NCBI GenBank assembly: GCA_913775095.1 | Contig: CAJYIW010000007.1 | Location: 76,590 to 140,589, forward strand | Direction of reading: 5' to 3' | From: an uncultured Siphonobacter sp. | GTDB taxonomy: Bacteria; Bacteroidota; Bacteroidia; Cytophagales; Spirosomataceae | Length of the DNA stretch: 64,000 bases | Part shown: in pieces, positions 36,373 to 45,037 of the stretch | Position numbering within the stretch: the first letter of the stretch is position 1 | Layout: each line of letters starts with the position of its first letter | The notes under the pieces: model-generated | Databases searched by the model: none | What the model was told of the DNA's origin: nothing | What the model saw: only the letters and a program-made list of their open reading frames with translations | Program-made: the position numbers and the translations under genes

Positions 36373-38220
36373 ATGAAACGTTCAGTTATGATGCTGAGTA
36401 CAGCTTTAGCTCTGGCTCAGATAGGGCAGGCCCAGACGGGAAGTCCGCAGGAACCCGTTCGATACGTGGGCGGTGAAACGGTAGATCCCAGTCTCCACGA
36501 AGGGCGGCTGCGGTATGCGGTGGGTACCGAAAATCGACAAACCATGCGGGCCAATCGCACGCATCCCGAAGCGTCCGAAGGCTACGGCTGGACGTATAAC
36601 CACGCGTCAAACCTGTGTTACTGGAATCATACTTTTTTTCAGCAATACCTGAGTAACCCCGTAGACGAGCACGTCGCTCCGGGCCAAACGCTACTGGTCA
36701 CTTCCAGGGACGGTCGTCACTGGAACATGCCGCAGGTAGTTTTTCCACCGTATCAGGCTCCGAAGGGCGTAGAAATTCCCAAGGGCTACAAAGGGTACAT
36801 GATGCACCAGCGGATGGGATTCTATACGGCCGCTGACGGCCGCCTGCTGGTGCTGGCTTTTTACGGTCACACGGAAGATCCCTTCGGCAAAGGAGGCATT
36901 GGCCGGGTGGTGCGGGAGGTGTACAAAGACGGTTCATTCGGCCCCATTTACTTCATTCGCTATACCAGTCACGCCGACTGGAATGAATCCAACACCAGTT
37001 ACCCCTTTTACACGAAATCGACCGATGCGGGTTTTGTGAAAGCCTGCGATGAGCTGCTGAAAAATCAGCTGATGACGTTTCAATGGTACGATGAAGACAA
37101 CGGTGTAGATGGTTTCTATGGAGGAAAAGAAGCCGGACAAGCCCTGTCGTATTACCACCGCAAGGATGGGAAAGTGGTGGCTCTCTGGAAAAAATCATTA
37201 ACGGCCCTTTCTTCCGATGAAGGCAAAACCTTCTCGAAACCCGTAAAAGTGCCAACTTTCCTGATGTCGGGTGGTAAGCAGTGGGGGCAGAAAACGGAGG
37301 ATGGCCGGTATGCCATCAGCTATAATCCCATTGAACAAACGCAGTACCGCTTTCCGCTCGTGGTAGTAACGGGCGACGATGGCATTCTCTTCGATCATAT
37401 GCTGCTGGTGCAGGGCGAGTTACCCGTTCGCCGGTTCACGGGCCGATGGAAAGATTTTGGTCCCTGTTACATGCGGGGTATTGAGGAGGGCAACGGAAAT
37501 CCGCCGGGCAAGGATATGTGGCTGAGTTACAGCATGAATAAAGAAGACATCTGGGTCAGCCGGATTCCTACGCCGGTTACTTACGCCGTGAAAGGAGCGG
37601 TAAAGGATACCTTCGATCAACTGGAAATCGAGGGAGCCATACCTGACTGGAACATCTACGCTCCGAAATGGGCTCCGGTATTGGTGGCAGAAACGCCCGG
37701 AAAAGCAGGTAAGGGTCTGTTACTCGAAGATACTGATTTATACGATTATGCCCGGGCCATTCGGGTCTTTGAAGAAGGGACGCAGGTGACGACTCAATTG
37801 AAGGTATATGCCGATCCGAAAAACACGGGAATGCTGGAAATCGACCTCACGGATCAGTACGGAAATCGGCCCGTCCGGATTCGTTTCAACGAAAAGAATC
37901 AGATCGTTGCTACGGACGGTAGTACGGAAAAAGTAGTGCAGAACTATCAGAAAGGGCAATGGTATACGCTGGAGCTACAAACACTGGCGACGCTGAAAGG
38001 ACATTTTTCAGTAAAAATCAATGGAAAAACTGTGCTGGAAAAAGCTCAGTTAGCGGAAGCCGTGAAATCCGTTGAACGCTTATCGCTTCGAACGGGAGCT
38101 TACCGAAATTTACCTAATCGGCAAACGCCCAATGAAACGAATGATCCACCGTTGCCTAACGCCGATGTGCCGACGAGCCCGACGCGGTTTTATGTGGACG
38201 AGGTCAGCATCAGGAAATAA
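36373..38220 (+). CDS. Secreted sialidase-like beta-propeller protein with C-terminal lectin-like domain
   Basis: A 615-aa exported protein with signal peptide ending GQAQ. Residues ~25-400 have BNR/Asp-box-like blades (LLVTSRDGRHWNMPQVVF, TALSSDEGKTFSKPVKV) and a run of aromatic and charged residues (MMHQRMGFYTAADGRLLVLAFYGH), as in exo-acting six- or seven-bladed propeller enzymes annotated as sialidases. Residues ~415-615 look like a concanavalin-type sandwich (VFEEGTQVTTQLKVYADPKNTGMLEIDLTDQYG, GQWYTLELQT, FYVDEVSIRK). The true glycan and reaction are not known. The orphan TonB receptor follows on the same strand after a repeat-filled gap. Confidence 0.65.
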   Translation: MKRSVMMLSTALALAQIGQAQTGSPQEPVRYVGGETVDPSLHEGRLRYAVGTENRQTMRANRTHPEASEGYGWTYNHASNLCYWNHTFFQQYLSNPVDEHVAPGQTLLVTSRDGRHWNMPQVVFPPYQAPKGVEIPKGYKGYMMHQRMGFYTAADGRLLVLAFYGHTEDPFGKGGIGRVVREVYKDGSFGPIYFIRYTSHADWNESNTSYPFYTKSTDAGFVKACDELLKNQLMTFQWYDEDNGVDGFYGGKEAGQALSYYHRKDGKVVALWKKSLTALSSDEGKTFSKPVKVPTFLMSGGKQWGQKTEDGRYAISYNPIEQTQYRFPLVVVTGDDGILFDHMLLVQGELPVRRFTGRWKDFGPCYMRGIEEGNGNPPGKDMWLSYSMNKEDIWVSRIPTPVTYAVKGAVKDTFDQLEIEGAIPDWNIYAPKWAPVLVAETPGKAGKGLLLEDTDLYDYARAIRVFEEGTQVTTQLKVYADPKNTGMLEIDLTDQYGNRPVRIRFNEKNQIVATDGSTEKVVQNYQKGQWYTLELQTLATLKGHFSVKINGKTVLEKAQLAEAVKSVERLSLRTGAYRNLPNRQTPNETNDPPLPNADVPTSPTRFYVDEVSIRK

Positions 38221-38226
38221 TAGAAA

Positions 38227-38257
38227 AAGGTAATCGCAGACTGCGGTTACCTTTTTT
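38227..38257 (+). terminator. Terminator after the sialidase-like gene
   Basis: GGTAATCGCAG/CTGCGGTTACC stem with a 1-nt loop and T6. The same stem sequence terminates the TonB receptor gene at 41451. Confidence 0.8.
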
Positions 38258-38550
38258 GTTTTACCATGAAAATGATTAGCCGTGGTTGGTATCTTCCACC
38301 AGACCACGGCAAAGAAAATGGTTGGTGAAGACACCAGCCATGGTGATAGCGGCAATTGCAAGCTAAGTGGTTACTTTTTTTGTTTTACCATGAAAACTAT
38401 CTGCGGTGGTTGGTATCTTCCACCAGACTATGGCAAGGAAAATGGTTGGTGTCTCCACCAACCAGGGTGAAAGGGTGTTCGAGGTAGGAGGAAGTTAATA
38501 TTACTTTTCTATGATGTTCATTCTCGCCATAGTTGGTTTTCTCACCAACC
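38245..38550. repeat. Tandem GGTTGGT hairpin repeat block
   Basis: Two imperfect ~105-bp direct copies offset by 124 bp (38245-38350 and 38369-38470), plus a partial third (38525-38550). Each carries hairpins built from GGTTGGT and ACCAACC-type arms: 38282-38307, 38318-38341, 38405-38428, 38444-38463 and 38532-38549. Paired changes partly preserve the stems. There is no reading frame. Confidence 0.75.
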
Positions 38551-38717
38551 AATTACAACTGAGATACCAGCCAGGCAGGGGATAGGTTTTGGTAACCTTT
38601 CCACGATTCCCATCTTCGGGCTAAGACGCCATCCATACGGTCTAAAAAAAAATCTGAGGCATAAATAACTTTCTCTATAAAGTCTATTAAATCTATATAC
38701 TTTATGATTTAAATTAT

Positions 38718-38725
38718 TAGTTTTG
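38718..38725 (+). promoter_or_regulatory. Bacteroidota -7 box (TAGTTTTG) for the TonB receptor
   Basis: Full match to TAnnTTTG, 135 bp before the chosen start. No convincing -33 element. Confidence 0.4.
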
Positions 38726-38859
38726 TTCCGGAACTTTCAAATGCCATTCATGAAGCCACGCATTATACCTTATTGTTGAGCATCCCACGAACCTATTGCT
38801 GAACCCTTCCTTTTTCATCCCAACAACCATTATCTGTCTTGAAGACGTATCATTCTCCC

Positions 38860-41427
38860 ATGAGAGCCATTGCTACAACTCTATTATTTACCGTCAGTCT
38901 GGTACTAACGGTCTTTACCTCACAAGCTCAGGATCAACCCATTATTAATGCCACCTTATCCGGTACCGTTCTGGATGCCAATACCGGGGAGCCGCTGGTC
39001 GGAGCGACGGTAGTCATCAAGGGAACCACCAATGGAGCCAGCACCGACGGCAACGGACAATTTAACCTGCGAACGGGTCAGAAATTACCTTTTACGCTGG
39101 TGGTATCCTTCGTGGGATATACCCAGAAAGAATTCGTTGCCCGGGATCGGCAGGTAACCATTTCACTCGAACAGGCGGCTAATAAACTCGAAGACGTCAT
39201 TATCTCGTCCCGCCGTCGGCAGGAATCGGCTCAGGACGTTCCCATTCCCATTTCCATCATTCGCGGTTCTACGGCCGAAGATGCGGGAGCGTTTAACGTG
39301 AACCGTCTGAAAGAACTGGTACCGACGGTGCAGTTGTACGTTTCCAATGCCCGGAACACCACGCTGAATATTCGCGGACTGGGTTCCACTTTCGGGTTAA
39401 CCAACGACGGGATTGATCCCGGTGTGGGCTTCTACGTGGATGGGGTGTATTACGCCCGTCCGGCAGCAACGGCTCTGGATTTCATTGATATTGACCGGAT
39501 TGAGGTGTTACGTGGACCTCAGGGAACGCTCTTTGGGAAGAACACCACGGCGGGGGCTTTCAACATCACCACCCGCGGAGCCAGCTTTACGCCCGGAGCC
39601 AATGCCGAGTTAAGCTACGGGAATTACGGTTTCTTACAGGCCAAAGCGTCCTTGACGGGTCCGCTGAGCAAAAAACTGGCGGCTCGTTTGTCGTTCACCG
39701 GAACGCAGCGGAATGGCCTGTTCTACAACGTACACACGCAGCTTCCCATCAACGACATCAATAACATCGGCGTTCGGGGGCAGTTTTTATATACGCCTAC
39801 GGATAATGTAAAAATCACCCTGATTGGCGACATTTCGGATCAGAAACCCAACGGCTACGGCTGGCCCGTAGCGGGTGTGGTGCCAACGCAACGGGCGGCG
39901 TATCGTCAGTTCAATAACATCATTGCGGATCTGGGTTATACTTTACCTTACAAAAGTGCCTTCGAACGTAAACTGGATCTGGACACGCCCTCGAAAGCGG
40001 ATAACCAGTTAGGCGGCGTTTCGGTCAATGCCGATATCAAAATTGGAAACGGAACGCTGACCTCCACTTCGGCCTGGCGTTACTGGAAATGGACCCCGCT
40101 GAATGACCGTGATTACATTGGTCTGCCCGTATTCACGATTTCTTCGGGTAACTCGGCCCACGATCAGTGGTCGCAGGAGCTTCGGTATTCCGGTAAAATC
40201 TCCCCAAAATTGAGTGGGGTGGTAGGCGTATTCGGCCTCTGGCAGGATTTGAAATCCGATCCTGTGCAGACGGAAGAGGCGGGTTCGGCCCAGTGGCGGT
40301 TTGCCCAGAGCACGACAAGCCCGCTTTGGAAAACACCCGGTCTGTTTGATAACTTCGGTATTCGCACGACCAACCGCATTCGCAGCACCAGTTTAGCCGT
40401 CTTTGCTCAGGCTGACTGGTCGATCACCGATAAGCTACACCTGCAACCCGGCATTCGCTATAACTACGATAAAAAAGTGGTGGATTACAACCGCGTGACG
40501 TACGGCGGTCTGCAGACAACGGACGCGGCTTTGCTGGCTCTGAAACGTCTGGTGTACACCGACCAGGCCTTTAATACCGATTACGATCAGGGTAACTTCT
40601 CGGGTCAGGTGTCGTTGCAATACAAAGCCAACAGTAAATTCAATGGCTATGCGACGTATTCGATTGGTTATAAGCCCATTGGCGTAAACGTAGGTGGGTT
40701 ACCTACGGCGAATGGCCAGACGCTGATTGAACTCGCCAACGTGAAGCCCGAGTACGTTGATCACAAAGAATTTGGCGTGAAAACCAAGCCTTCGGTAAAC
40801 TCCATTCTAAACTTGACCTTCTACCGTTCGGACATCCGCGATTTCCAGACGCAGGTACAAACGCCCGAGCCGGGCGTCAACCGGGGCTACCTGGCCAATG
40901 CCGAGAAAGTTCGCGTGCAGGGAGCCGAACTGGACGGAAGCATCCGTTTCACAAAACTGAATCTGAACGCGGCAGTGGCGTATACCGACGGAAAATACCA
41001 GAAATTTACGAACGCTCCCGTGCCGCTGGAAGAAGTAGGCGGGGCTCAGGCCTTCAAGGATATTTCGGGCGGAGTATTACCCGGTATCTCGAAGTGGTCC
41101 GGATCCGTAGGGGGAGAGACGCATACCAGTGGTACCTTCCTGGGGCTGAAGGGAAACTACTTCCTGGGTGTGGACGTGTTCTACCGTTCGAAATTCTCAT
41201 CAAGTCCTTCGCCTTCGAAGTATCTCAACATTGACGGCTACTCGCTAACCAACGGACGCCTGGGCTTCCGAGGTTCCAACGGACTGTCGTTCTTCGGCTG
41301 GGCGAGAAACGTCTTCAATAAAAACTACTACGAAATGTTACTGGCCGCCCCCGGCAGCTACGGGCAGTACGCCGGTATCGTAGGTGACCAACGCATGTAT
41401 GGGGTAACCATTCGGTATACGTATTAA
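38860..41427 (+). CDS. TonB-dependent receptor with carboxypeptidase-like regulatory domain
   Basis: An 855-aa outer-membrane receptor. A signal peptide (MRAIATTLLFTVSLVLTVFTSQAQ) precedes a regulatory-like domain (LSGTVLDANTGEPLVGATVVIKGT), a TonB-box-like segment (LEDVIISSRRRQE) and a plug (RNTTLNIRGLGSTFG, IEVLRGPQGTLFGKNTTAGAFNI). The barrel closes with YGVTIRYTY, ending in Tyr. No SusD gene accompanies it, and the plug resembles siderophore/vitamin-type receptors, so the ligand is open. I use the ATG at 38860; an in-frame TTG seven codons upstream is less likely. Confidence 0.93.
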   Translation: MRAIATTLLFTVSLVLTVFTSQAQDQPIINATLSGTVLDANTGEPLVGATVVIKGTTNGASTDGNGQFNLRTGQKLPFTLVVSFVGYTQKEFVARDRQVTISLEQAANKLEDVIISSRRRQESAQDVPIPISIIRGSTAEDAGAFNVNRLKELVPTVQLYVSNARNTTLNIRGLGSTFGLTNDGIDPGVGFYVDGVYYARPAATALDFIDIDRIEVLRGPQGTLFGKNTTAGAFNITTRGASFTPGANAELSYGNYGFLQAKASLTGPLSKKLAARLSFTGTQRNGLFYNVHTQLPINDINNIGVRGQFLYTPTDNVKITLIGDISDQKPNGYGWPVAGVVPTQRAAYRQFNNIIADLGYTLPYKSAFERKLDLDTPSKADNQLGGVSVNADIKIGNGTLTSTSAWRYWKWTPLNDRDYIGLPVFTISSGNSAHDQWSQELRYSGKISPKLSGVVGVFGLWQDLKSDPVQTEEAGSAQWRFAQSTTSPLWKTPGLFDNFGIRTTNRIRSTSLAVFAQADWSITDKLHLQPGIRYNYDKKVVDYNRVTYGGLQTTDAALLALKRLVYTDQAFNTDYDQGNFSGQVSLQYKANSKFNGYATYSIGYKPIGVNVGGLPTANGQTLIELANVKPEYVDHKEFGVKTKPSVNSILNLTFYRSDIRDFQTQVQTPEPGVNRGYLANAEKVRVQGAELDGSIRFTKLNLNAAVAYTDGKYQKFTNAPVPLEEVGGAQAFKDISGGVLPGISKWSGSVGGETHTSGTFLGLKGNYFLGVDVFYRSKFSSSPSPSKYLNIDGYSLTNGRLGFRGSNGLSFFGWARNVFNKNYYEMLLAAPGSYGQYAGIVGDQRMYGVTIRYTY

Positions 41428-41964
41428 GAAGTTAAGCCTTTCAATGAAAACAGGTAATCGCAGGGGACTGCGGTTACCTGTTTTTTTGTTTAAGTTATTT
41501 TTATTATTCCGCCCTTGTTGGTAATCAACAGTTACTCACCCTGTCTTCCCGAACGAAGGGAGAGATCTTACCAGCAGTTTCAACGAAGCTTGAAGGATAA
41601 CCAGGTAAATGCCAGACCCATGACTACTACGAAGCATCCGGTAAGTTCCTTCGCTTTGCTCAGGATGACAGGTGGAAATAGAGATTTACTGGTTTGGCGG
41701 CTCTGGCTGCTGCTTCTGGTAGTTGCACTACTAACTACATAAAGAATGACCAGAACCGATGCTGTCTTTCTATTCCTGACGGAAGTCTGGGCTGAAAACG
41801 AGTAAAAAGCAGCGTTTTGAATCGAAAAATCCCTGTTTTCGTGGATTGTCTGGCGTTTGGAGAGCCCCTAGATTTGCCACATCAATGCCTCAGGCGAGTT
41901 TCAGAGCTTTTCTGAACGGAGGCACCGGATGATTTTCTCTAAACGACTAAACTGTACTCCAACC
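41428..41964. other. 537-bp gene-free region with a terminator and a decayed intergenic repeat
   Basis: After the terminator, 41555-41675 has a pattern (AGATCTTACCAGCAG, CGAAGCATCC, CTTCGCTTTGCTCAGGATGAC) like the dispersed intergenic repeats seen in many Bacteroidota genomes. A weaker relative lies near 60230. No gene was recognised. Confidence 0.45.
41451..41487 (+). terminator. Terminator after the TonB receptor gene
   Basis: CAGGTAATCGCAG/CTGCGGTTACCTG stem, 4-nt loop and T7. It shares its 11-bp stem with the terminator at 38227-38257. Confidence 0.85.
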
Positions 41965-42384
41965 ATGAAAAAAGGATCAATTCAACTACTTTGGGTGTTG
42001 CTGGCCATCGGCTGTAGTTTCCTCGTTTCCTGTAAAAAAGATAAAGAAGTAACGGGTGATCCCCTCATTGGGAGCTGGTCGCTTAAGGCCATTTCGAATG
42101 GACAGCAATCCGAGGATGTCAGCAGTATTCCCTGCCTGAGCACCTCCACGCTGGTGGTAGACGCTACGCAAATGCGGATGACCTTATCGGCACCCCGGCA
42201 GGACGGCTCCTGTCAGCAGGAATCCCAGCAAATGGGCTGGGTGCGTACCGATGCAGGGTATTTCTGGGTAGATGGAAGCAGTCAGCAGCAAAAAGCGGAT
42301 ATCACCCTGAGTGATAATAATCAGACGCTCCAAATGCGGCTCACGGTTAATAATCAGGCCGCTTATTTCATCTTCAAAAAGTGA
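41965..42384 (+). CDS. Lipocalin-like lipoprotein
   Basis: A 139-aa protein with lipobox FLVSCKKDKE. The mature part begins DPLIGSWSLKAIS, the G-x-W pattern that opens lipocalin folds, followed by beta strands ending LQMRLTVNNQAAYFIFKK. Such small lipocalin-family lipoproteins are common in Bacteroidota envelopes and have no assigned ligand. The next gene starts 26 bp later on the same strand and may be co-transcribed. The Met opening the signal peptide is used as the start. Confidence 0.72.
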   Translation: MKKGSIQLLWVLLAIGCSFLVSCKKDKEVTGDPLIGSWSLKAISNGQQSEDVSSIPCLSTSTLVVDATQMRMTLSAPRQDGSCQQESQQMGWVRTDAGYFWVDGSSQQQKADITLSDNNQTLQMRLTVNNQAAYFIFKK

Positions 42385-42410
42385 TTCATTCTCATTAAAA
42401 TAACAGGACA

Positions 42411-42848
42411 ATGACACGTTTGAAAGAATTGATTTTAGGGCTGATGGGCACGTTCATCGCTTTGACGGGTTTTTCGCAATCGGAAGCCACCTTCAGCAAG
42501 GGTAATCAGGTGTACGTAGAAGGAGTTTCCAAAAACGAAAATTCCGTTGCCGCCGTCAAAACGCTGCGGGAGGAGCTGAGCGAATGGGGGTATTGGCAGG
42601 TCGTAAGCGAAAAAAGTAAAGCCGACTTTATCCTGAAGGTAGACGTAAAAACCTCCGAGGGCATTACCCTGACGTCCTGGGGCGGTACTTCTTACACGCT
42701 GGTCGGGCAGATCGCTGATAAAAACGGTAACGTCAGCTGGGAGTCGCCTCAGTTTAAATCCAGTCCCAACGGAACCAATGGATTTAATTCGGGCCGGGCC
42801 GTTGTAAACAAGCTGATGAGAGCACTGAAAAAGAAGTATAACGAATGA
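42411..42848 (+). CDS. Hypothetical exported protein
   Basis: A 145-aa protein with a signal peptide (MTRLKELILGLMGTFIALTGFSQ) and a soluble alpha/beta body: KNENSVAAVKTLREELSEWGYWQVVSEKSKADFILKVDVKT, then YTLVGQIADKNGNVSWESPQF. The helix-strand alternation resembles small lipoproteins that carry a conserved domain for envelope assembly, but I do not recognise the family. It probably shares a transcript with the lipocalin-like gene. No catalytic motif is seen. Confidence 0.6.
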   Translation: MTRLKELILGLMGTFIALTGFSQSEATFSKGNQVYVEGVSKNENSVAAVKTLREELSEWGYWQVVSEKSKADFILKVDVKTSEGITLTSWGGTSYTLVGQIADKNGNVSWESPQFKSSPNGTNGFNSGRAVVNKLMRALKKKYNE

Positions 42849-42983
42849 CTTCAGGTCAGTGCCGGATCGATACATGATTGATAAGTCGCCTTCTTCCTTT
42901 GTCTGAAAAATGATTGCTGCTATGAAGTCAATCATGGCCGGGTAACGATCCGAAAGTCTTTACTTTGGGGTCGTTACTTTTCG

Positions 42984-43580
42984 TTAGGGCAGGCTCGGCA
43001 GTTCCGTTAATAATTCATGCACGTAACGTTTATACACCTTTCCGATTTTCAAACTTTTCCCGCTAATCATAAGGCTATCCGCCTCCAGCAATTCTACGTG
43101 CGAGGTATTGATTAAATGAGAACGACTGATCCGGACGAAGGTTGGTTTGGGCAGGCGTTCTTCGGCTTCTTTCATGGTTAGTCGGGTTACGTGGGTTTTT
43201 CCGGATGTAATGATCTTCACATAATTTTCCAGACTTTCCAGATAGCGGATTTCTCCGTAAGGAAAGGTCCGTTTCTCACCATTCACACTACAGAGGAGCT
43301 CTCCCGGGTCCGTAACCAATAAGGGTTGCGGCGGGGTTGATGGTACGGGACTGGGAACCATCAGCGTACTGCGGTAGAAGGCATAAATCCCAAAGCCTGC
43401 AAGCGTATGTACCCAAAAACTGAGGATGGGAGGAAGCGGATGGTTAACCTGAAATTGCAGGGTCAGCAGGCCATACATGCTCAGCGTGTTAAGGCTCATG
43501 AGCAGCAGCGTCCAGAGCAGGTACTGGCGTTTGCGTTGCCGGAGGTACAGCCCTTCATAAAGTACCCGGTTATGAAACAC
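42984..43580 (-). CDS. LytTR-type DNA-binding regulator, truncated by an in-frame stop
   Basis: Two membrane helices (LLWTLLLMSLNTLSMYGLL and ILSFWVHTLAGFGIYAFY) are followed by a LytTR DNA-binding domain (FPYGEIRYLESLENYVKIITSGKTHVTRLTMKEAEERLPKPTFVRISRSHLIN). A GTG at 43580 could start this 198-aa form. The same frame continues upstream to an ATG at 43739 and would encode a four-helix membrane LytTR protein of 251 aa, but codon 24 is TAG (43668-43670). So the intact DNA-binding part is present while its natural N-terminus is cut off. It may be a pseudogene, a re-started gene, or a sequencing error. Confidence 0.75.
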   Translation of the reverse strand: MFHNRVLYEGLYLRQRKRQYLLWTLLLMSLNTLSMYGLLTLQFQVNHPLPPILSFWVHTLAGFGIYAFYRSTLMVPSPVPSTPPQPLLVTDPGELLCSVNGEKRTFPYGEIRYLESLENYVKIITSGKTHVTRLTMKEAEERLPKPTFVRISRSHLINTSHVELLEADSLMISGKSLKIGKVYKRYVHELLTELPSLP

Positions 43581-43667
43581 CAGCCAGCCGTATAAACCCA
43601 GCAGAAAGAAGTAAGGTAAAACCTGATTTAGACCGCTGCGTTCCTGAATGTAATACTGATCCGAAAT

Positions 43668-43739
43668 CTAATGCACGCCCAGTAAGGCCAGCAAACCTAA
43701 CAGGTTACGAACCGCAACGGAACGAAAGACTTTCTCCAT
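43668..43739 (-). pseudogene. 5' fragment of the LytTR gene before the in-frame TAG
   Basis: ATG at 43739 opens MEKVFRSVAVRNLLGLLALLGVH, the first membrane helix of the expected protein, then TAG. Reading continues in the same frame (ISDQYYIQERSG, then a second helix) into the LytTR coding sequence with no frameshift, so a single base change explains the break. Confidence 0.6.
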
Positions 43740-43885
43740 GCCGGCAAGTTACATCGGGTTTGTGTGGTTTGGAAGCCCTTATTGACGAAAGAACTTGGTC
43801 ACCGGCGGAATCACCTGGTCACAGAAGGCTGGTACTGAAGGGAAAAGAGTACCAGTTTTGGGCTTCGTATCTAACCAAGCTCTCC

Positions 43886-44527
43886 ATGCACGCCTTTCAT
43901 TCCGTTAACATTACCATCCACATAAGTTTCGGGTTACTCGCCCTGGGTCTGGGCCTGGCTGCCCTGAGGGCTCCTAAAAAGCGGGGTTCACATACGAAGT
44001 GGGGTCGTTATTTTCTGTACGCCATCAGCGTCGTGGTGGGGACGGGGTTGGTAGGAGCCCTGTTGTTTCGTGCGAGTCCGTTTCTGGTGATGCTTACGTT
44101 GCTGGCCGGGTATGTCAGTTACGCCGGCTGGCGGAACGTCCGGCTTCGCGAGCAGCGGAGTTCGGGCTTCGATGTCGCTTTGGCTGGAATTGCGTTCGCT
44201 TCGGGTTTGTTATTTCTGGGCATTGCCAAAGCCTCAGAGGCCCACTGGAACCCCTCGGTTCTGTATTCCACGTTTGGAGCTTTATCGCTGGTGACGACTT
44301 ATGATGCGGTGAAGTATTTCTGGCTACACGAACGCCTGAAGAGCGGCTGGATCTACGAACATATCTACAAAATGACTTCTGCGTTCAGTGCGTTAGTATC
44401 GGCGTTTGCCGGAAACGTGCTGCCGCAATTTCAGCCCTATAGTCAATTGGGACCATCGCTGCTGGGCGTGGTGATGATGCTCTGGTTCATGCGGCAGACG
44501 TTCCGGCAGCAACGAAGCCTGGGTTGA
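43886..44527 (+). CDS. DUF2306-like membrane protein
   Basis: A 213-aa protein with about six membrane helices. HAFHSVNITIHISFGLLALGLGLAALRAPKKRGSHTKWGRYFLYAISVVVGTGLVG has the spacing of DUF2306-type proteins (two His-containing helices and a H-x-x-x-G-R loop), and later helices contain AKASEAHWNPS and YDAVKYFWLHERL. Function is unknown; the conserved histidines could bind heme or metal. The longer frame upstream (from 43760) is not hydrophobic and overlaps the regulatory region, so I start at MHAFHS. Confidence 0.6.
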   Translation: MHAFHSVNITIHISFGLLALGLGLAALRAPKKRGSHTKWGRYFLYAISVVVGTGLVGALLFRASPFLVMLTLLAGYVSYAGWRNVRLREQRSSGFDVALAGIAFASGLLFLGIAKASEAHWNPSVLYSTFGALSLVTTYDAVKYFWLHERLKSGWIYEHIYKMTSAFSALVSAFAGNVLPQFQPYSQLGPSLLGVVMMLWFMRQTFRQQRSLG

Positions 44528-44559
44528 GATTGGAATACGCCTGATTTCAGGTCGCACTT

Positions 44560-44934
44560 CTAGGTACGGGTAATGAACTCACCTTTCTCTTCCGCAATGG
44601 CATTTCCCCAGCTTACCAGAGCTTCCAGCACAGGACGGAACGTCTGGCCGAAATCCGTTAACTGATACGTGACTTTAATCGGTGGTTTTTCACCAAATAC
44701 GTTTCTGGAAATGAGTCCGTCTTTTTCCAGTTGTTTAAGTTGCAGGCTCAGGGTCATTTCGGTAATGTCCGGCATTTCTCTTCGTAACTCACTATACCGC
44801 TTTTCACGTTCTTTCAGGTGATACAGAATGACGGCTTTCCATTTGCCGCCCACCAGATCCATCGCCAGACTGACCGTGCAGGGGTATTCCTGACCGTTCA
44901 CCTTAATCGCATCGCCAATGCATTCCGTTTTCAT
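44560..44934 (-). CDS. HxlR family transcriptional regulator
   Basis: A 124-aa winged-helix regulator. YPCTVSLAMDLVGGKWKAVILYHLKEREKRYSELRREMPDITEMTLSLQLKQLEKDGLISRNVF is a clean HxlR domain including the N-terminal Cys, which in redox- or aldehyde-sensing members is the sensor. It is divergent from an NAD(P)H oxidoreductase gene and very likely controls it. The start is at MKTECIGD, just downstream of its promoter; the longer frame would run through the promoter. Confidence 0.93.
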   Translation of the reverse strand: MKTECIGDAIKVNGQEYPCTVSLAMDLVGGKWKAVILYHLKEREKRYSELRREMPDITEMTLSLQLKQLEKDGLISRNVFGEKPPIKVTYQLTDFGQTFRPVLEALVSWGNAIAEEKGEFITRT

Positions 44935-44969
44935 ACGCCTTTTCTTCAGCCTATCCAGTGTGATAGGTA

Positions 44970-45003
44970 TTGCAAAGCTAGAATACTCAAAATAGTTTTG
45001 CAA
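44970..45003. promoter_or_regulatory. Interlocked divergent promoters and palindromic operator of the HxlR pair
   Basis: Plus strand: TTG (44970-44972), 20 bp, TAGTTTTG (44993-45000). Minus strand: TTG (45003-45001), 20 bp, TAGCTTTG (44980-44973). Each -33 element overlaps the other promoter's -7 box. The two ends form an inverted repeat TTGCAAAGCTA/TAGTTTTGCAA (10 of 11), a probable HxlR dimer site. Confidence 0.65.
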
Positions 45004-45037
45004 CTATAAAATTGATAGTATTGAAAATCAGAAGAAA

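Larger units (their letters stand above)
38221..38859. other. 639-bp gene-free region holding a terminator, hairpin repeats and a -7 box
   Basis: Contains the terminator at 38227-38257, the tandem hairpin repeat block at 38245-38550, and TAGTTTTG at 38718-38725, a full -7 box 135 bp before the TonB receptor. No gene was recognised. Confidence 0.6.

Noticed and set aside
38839..38859. TTG start of the TonB receptor
   Set aside because: An in-frame ATG at 38860 opens a normal signal peptide.
41515..41742. 75-aa reading frame after the TonB receptor
   Set aside because: Lies in the decayed repeat region and its sequence follows the repeat, not a protein family.
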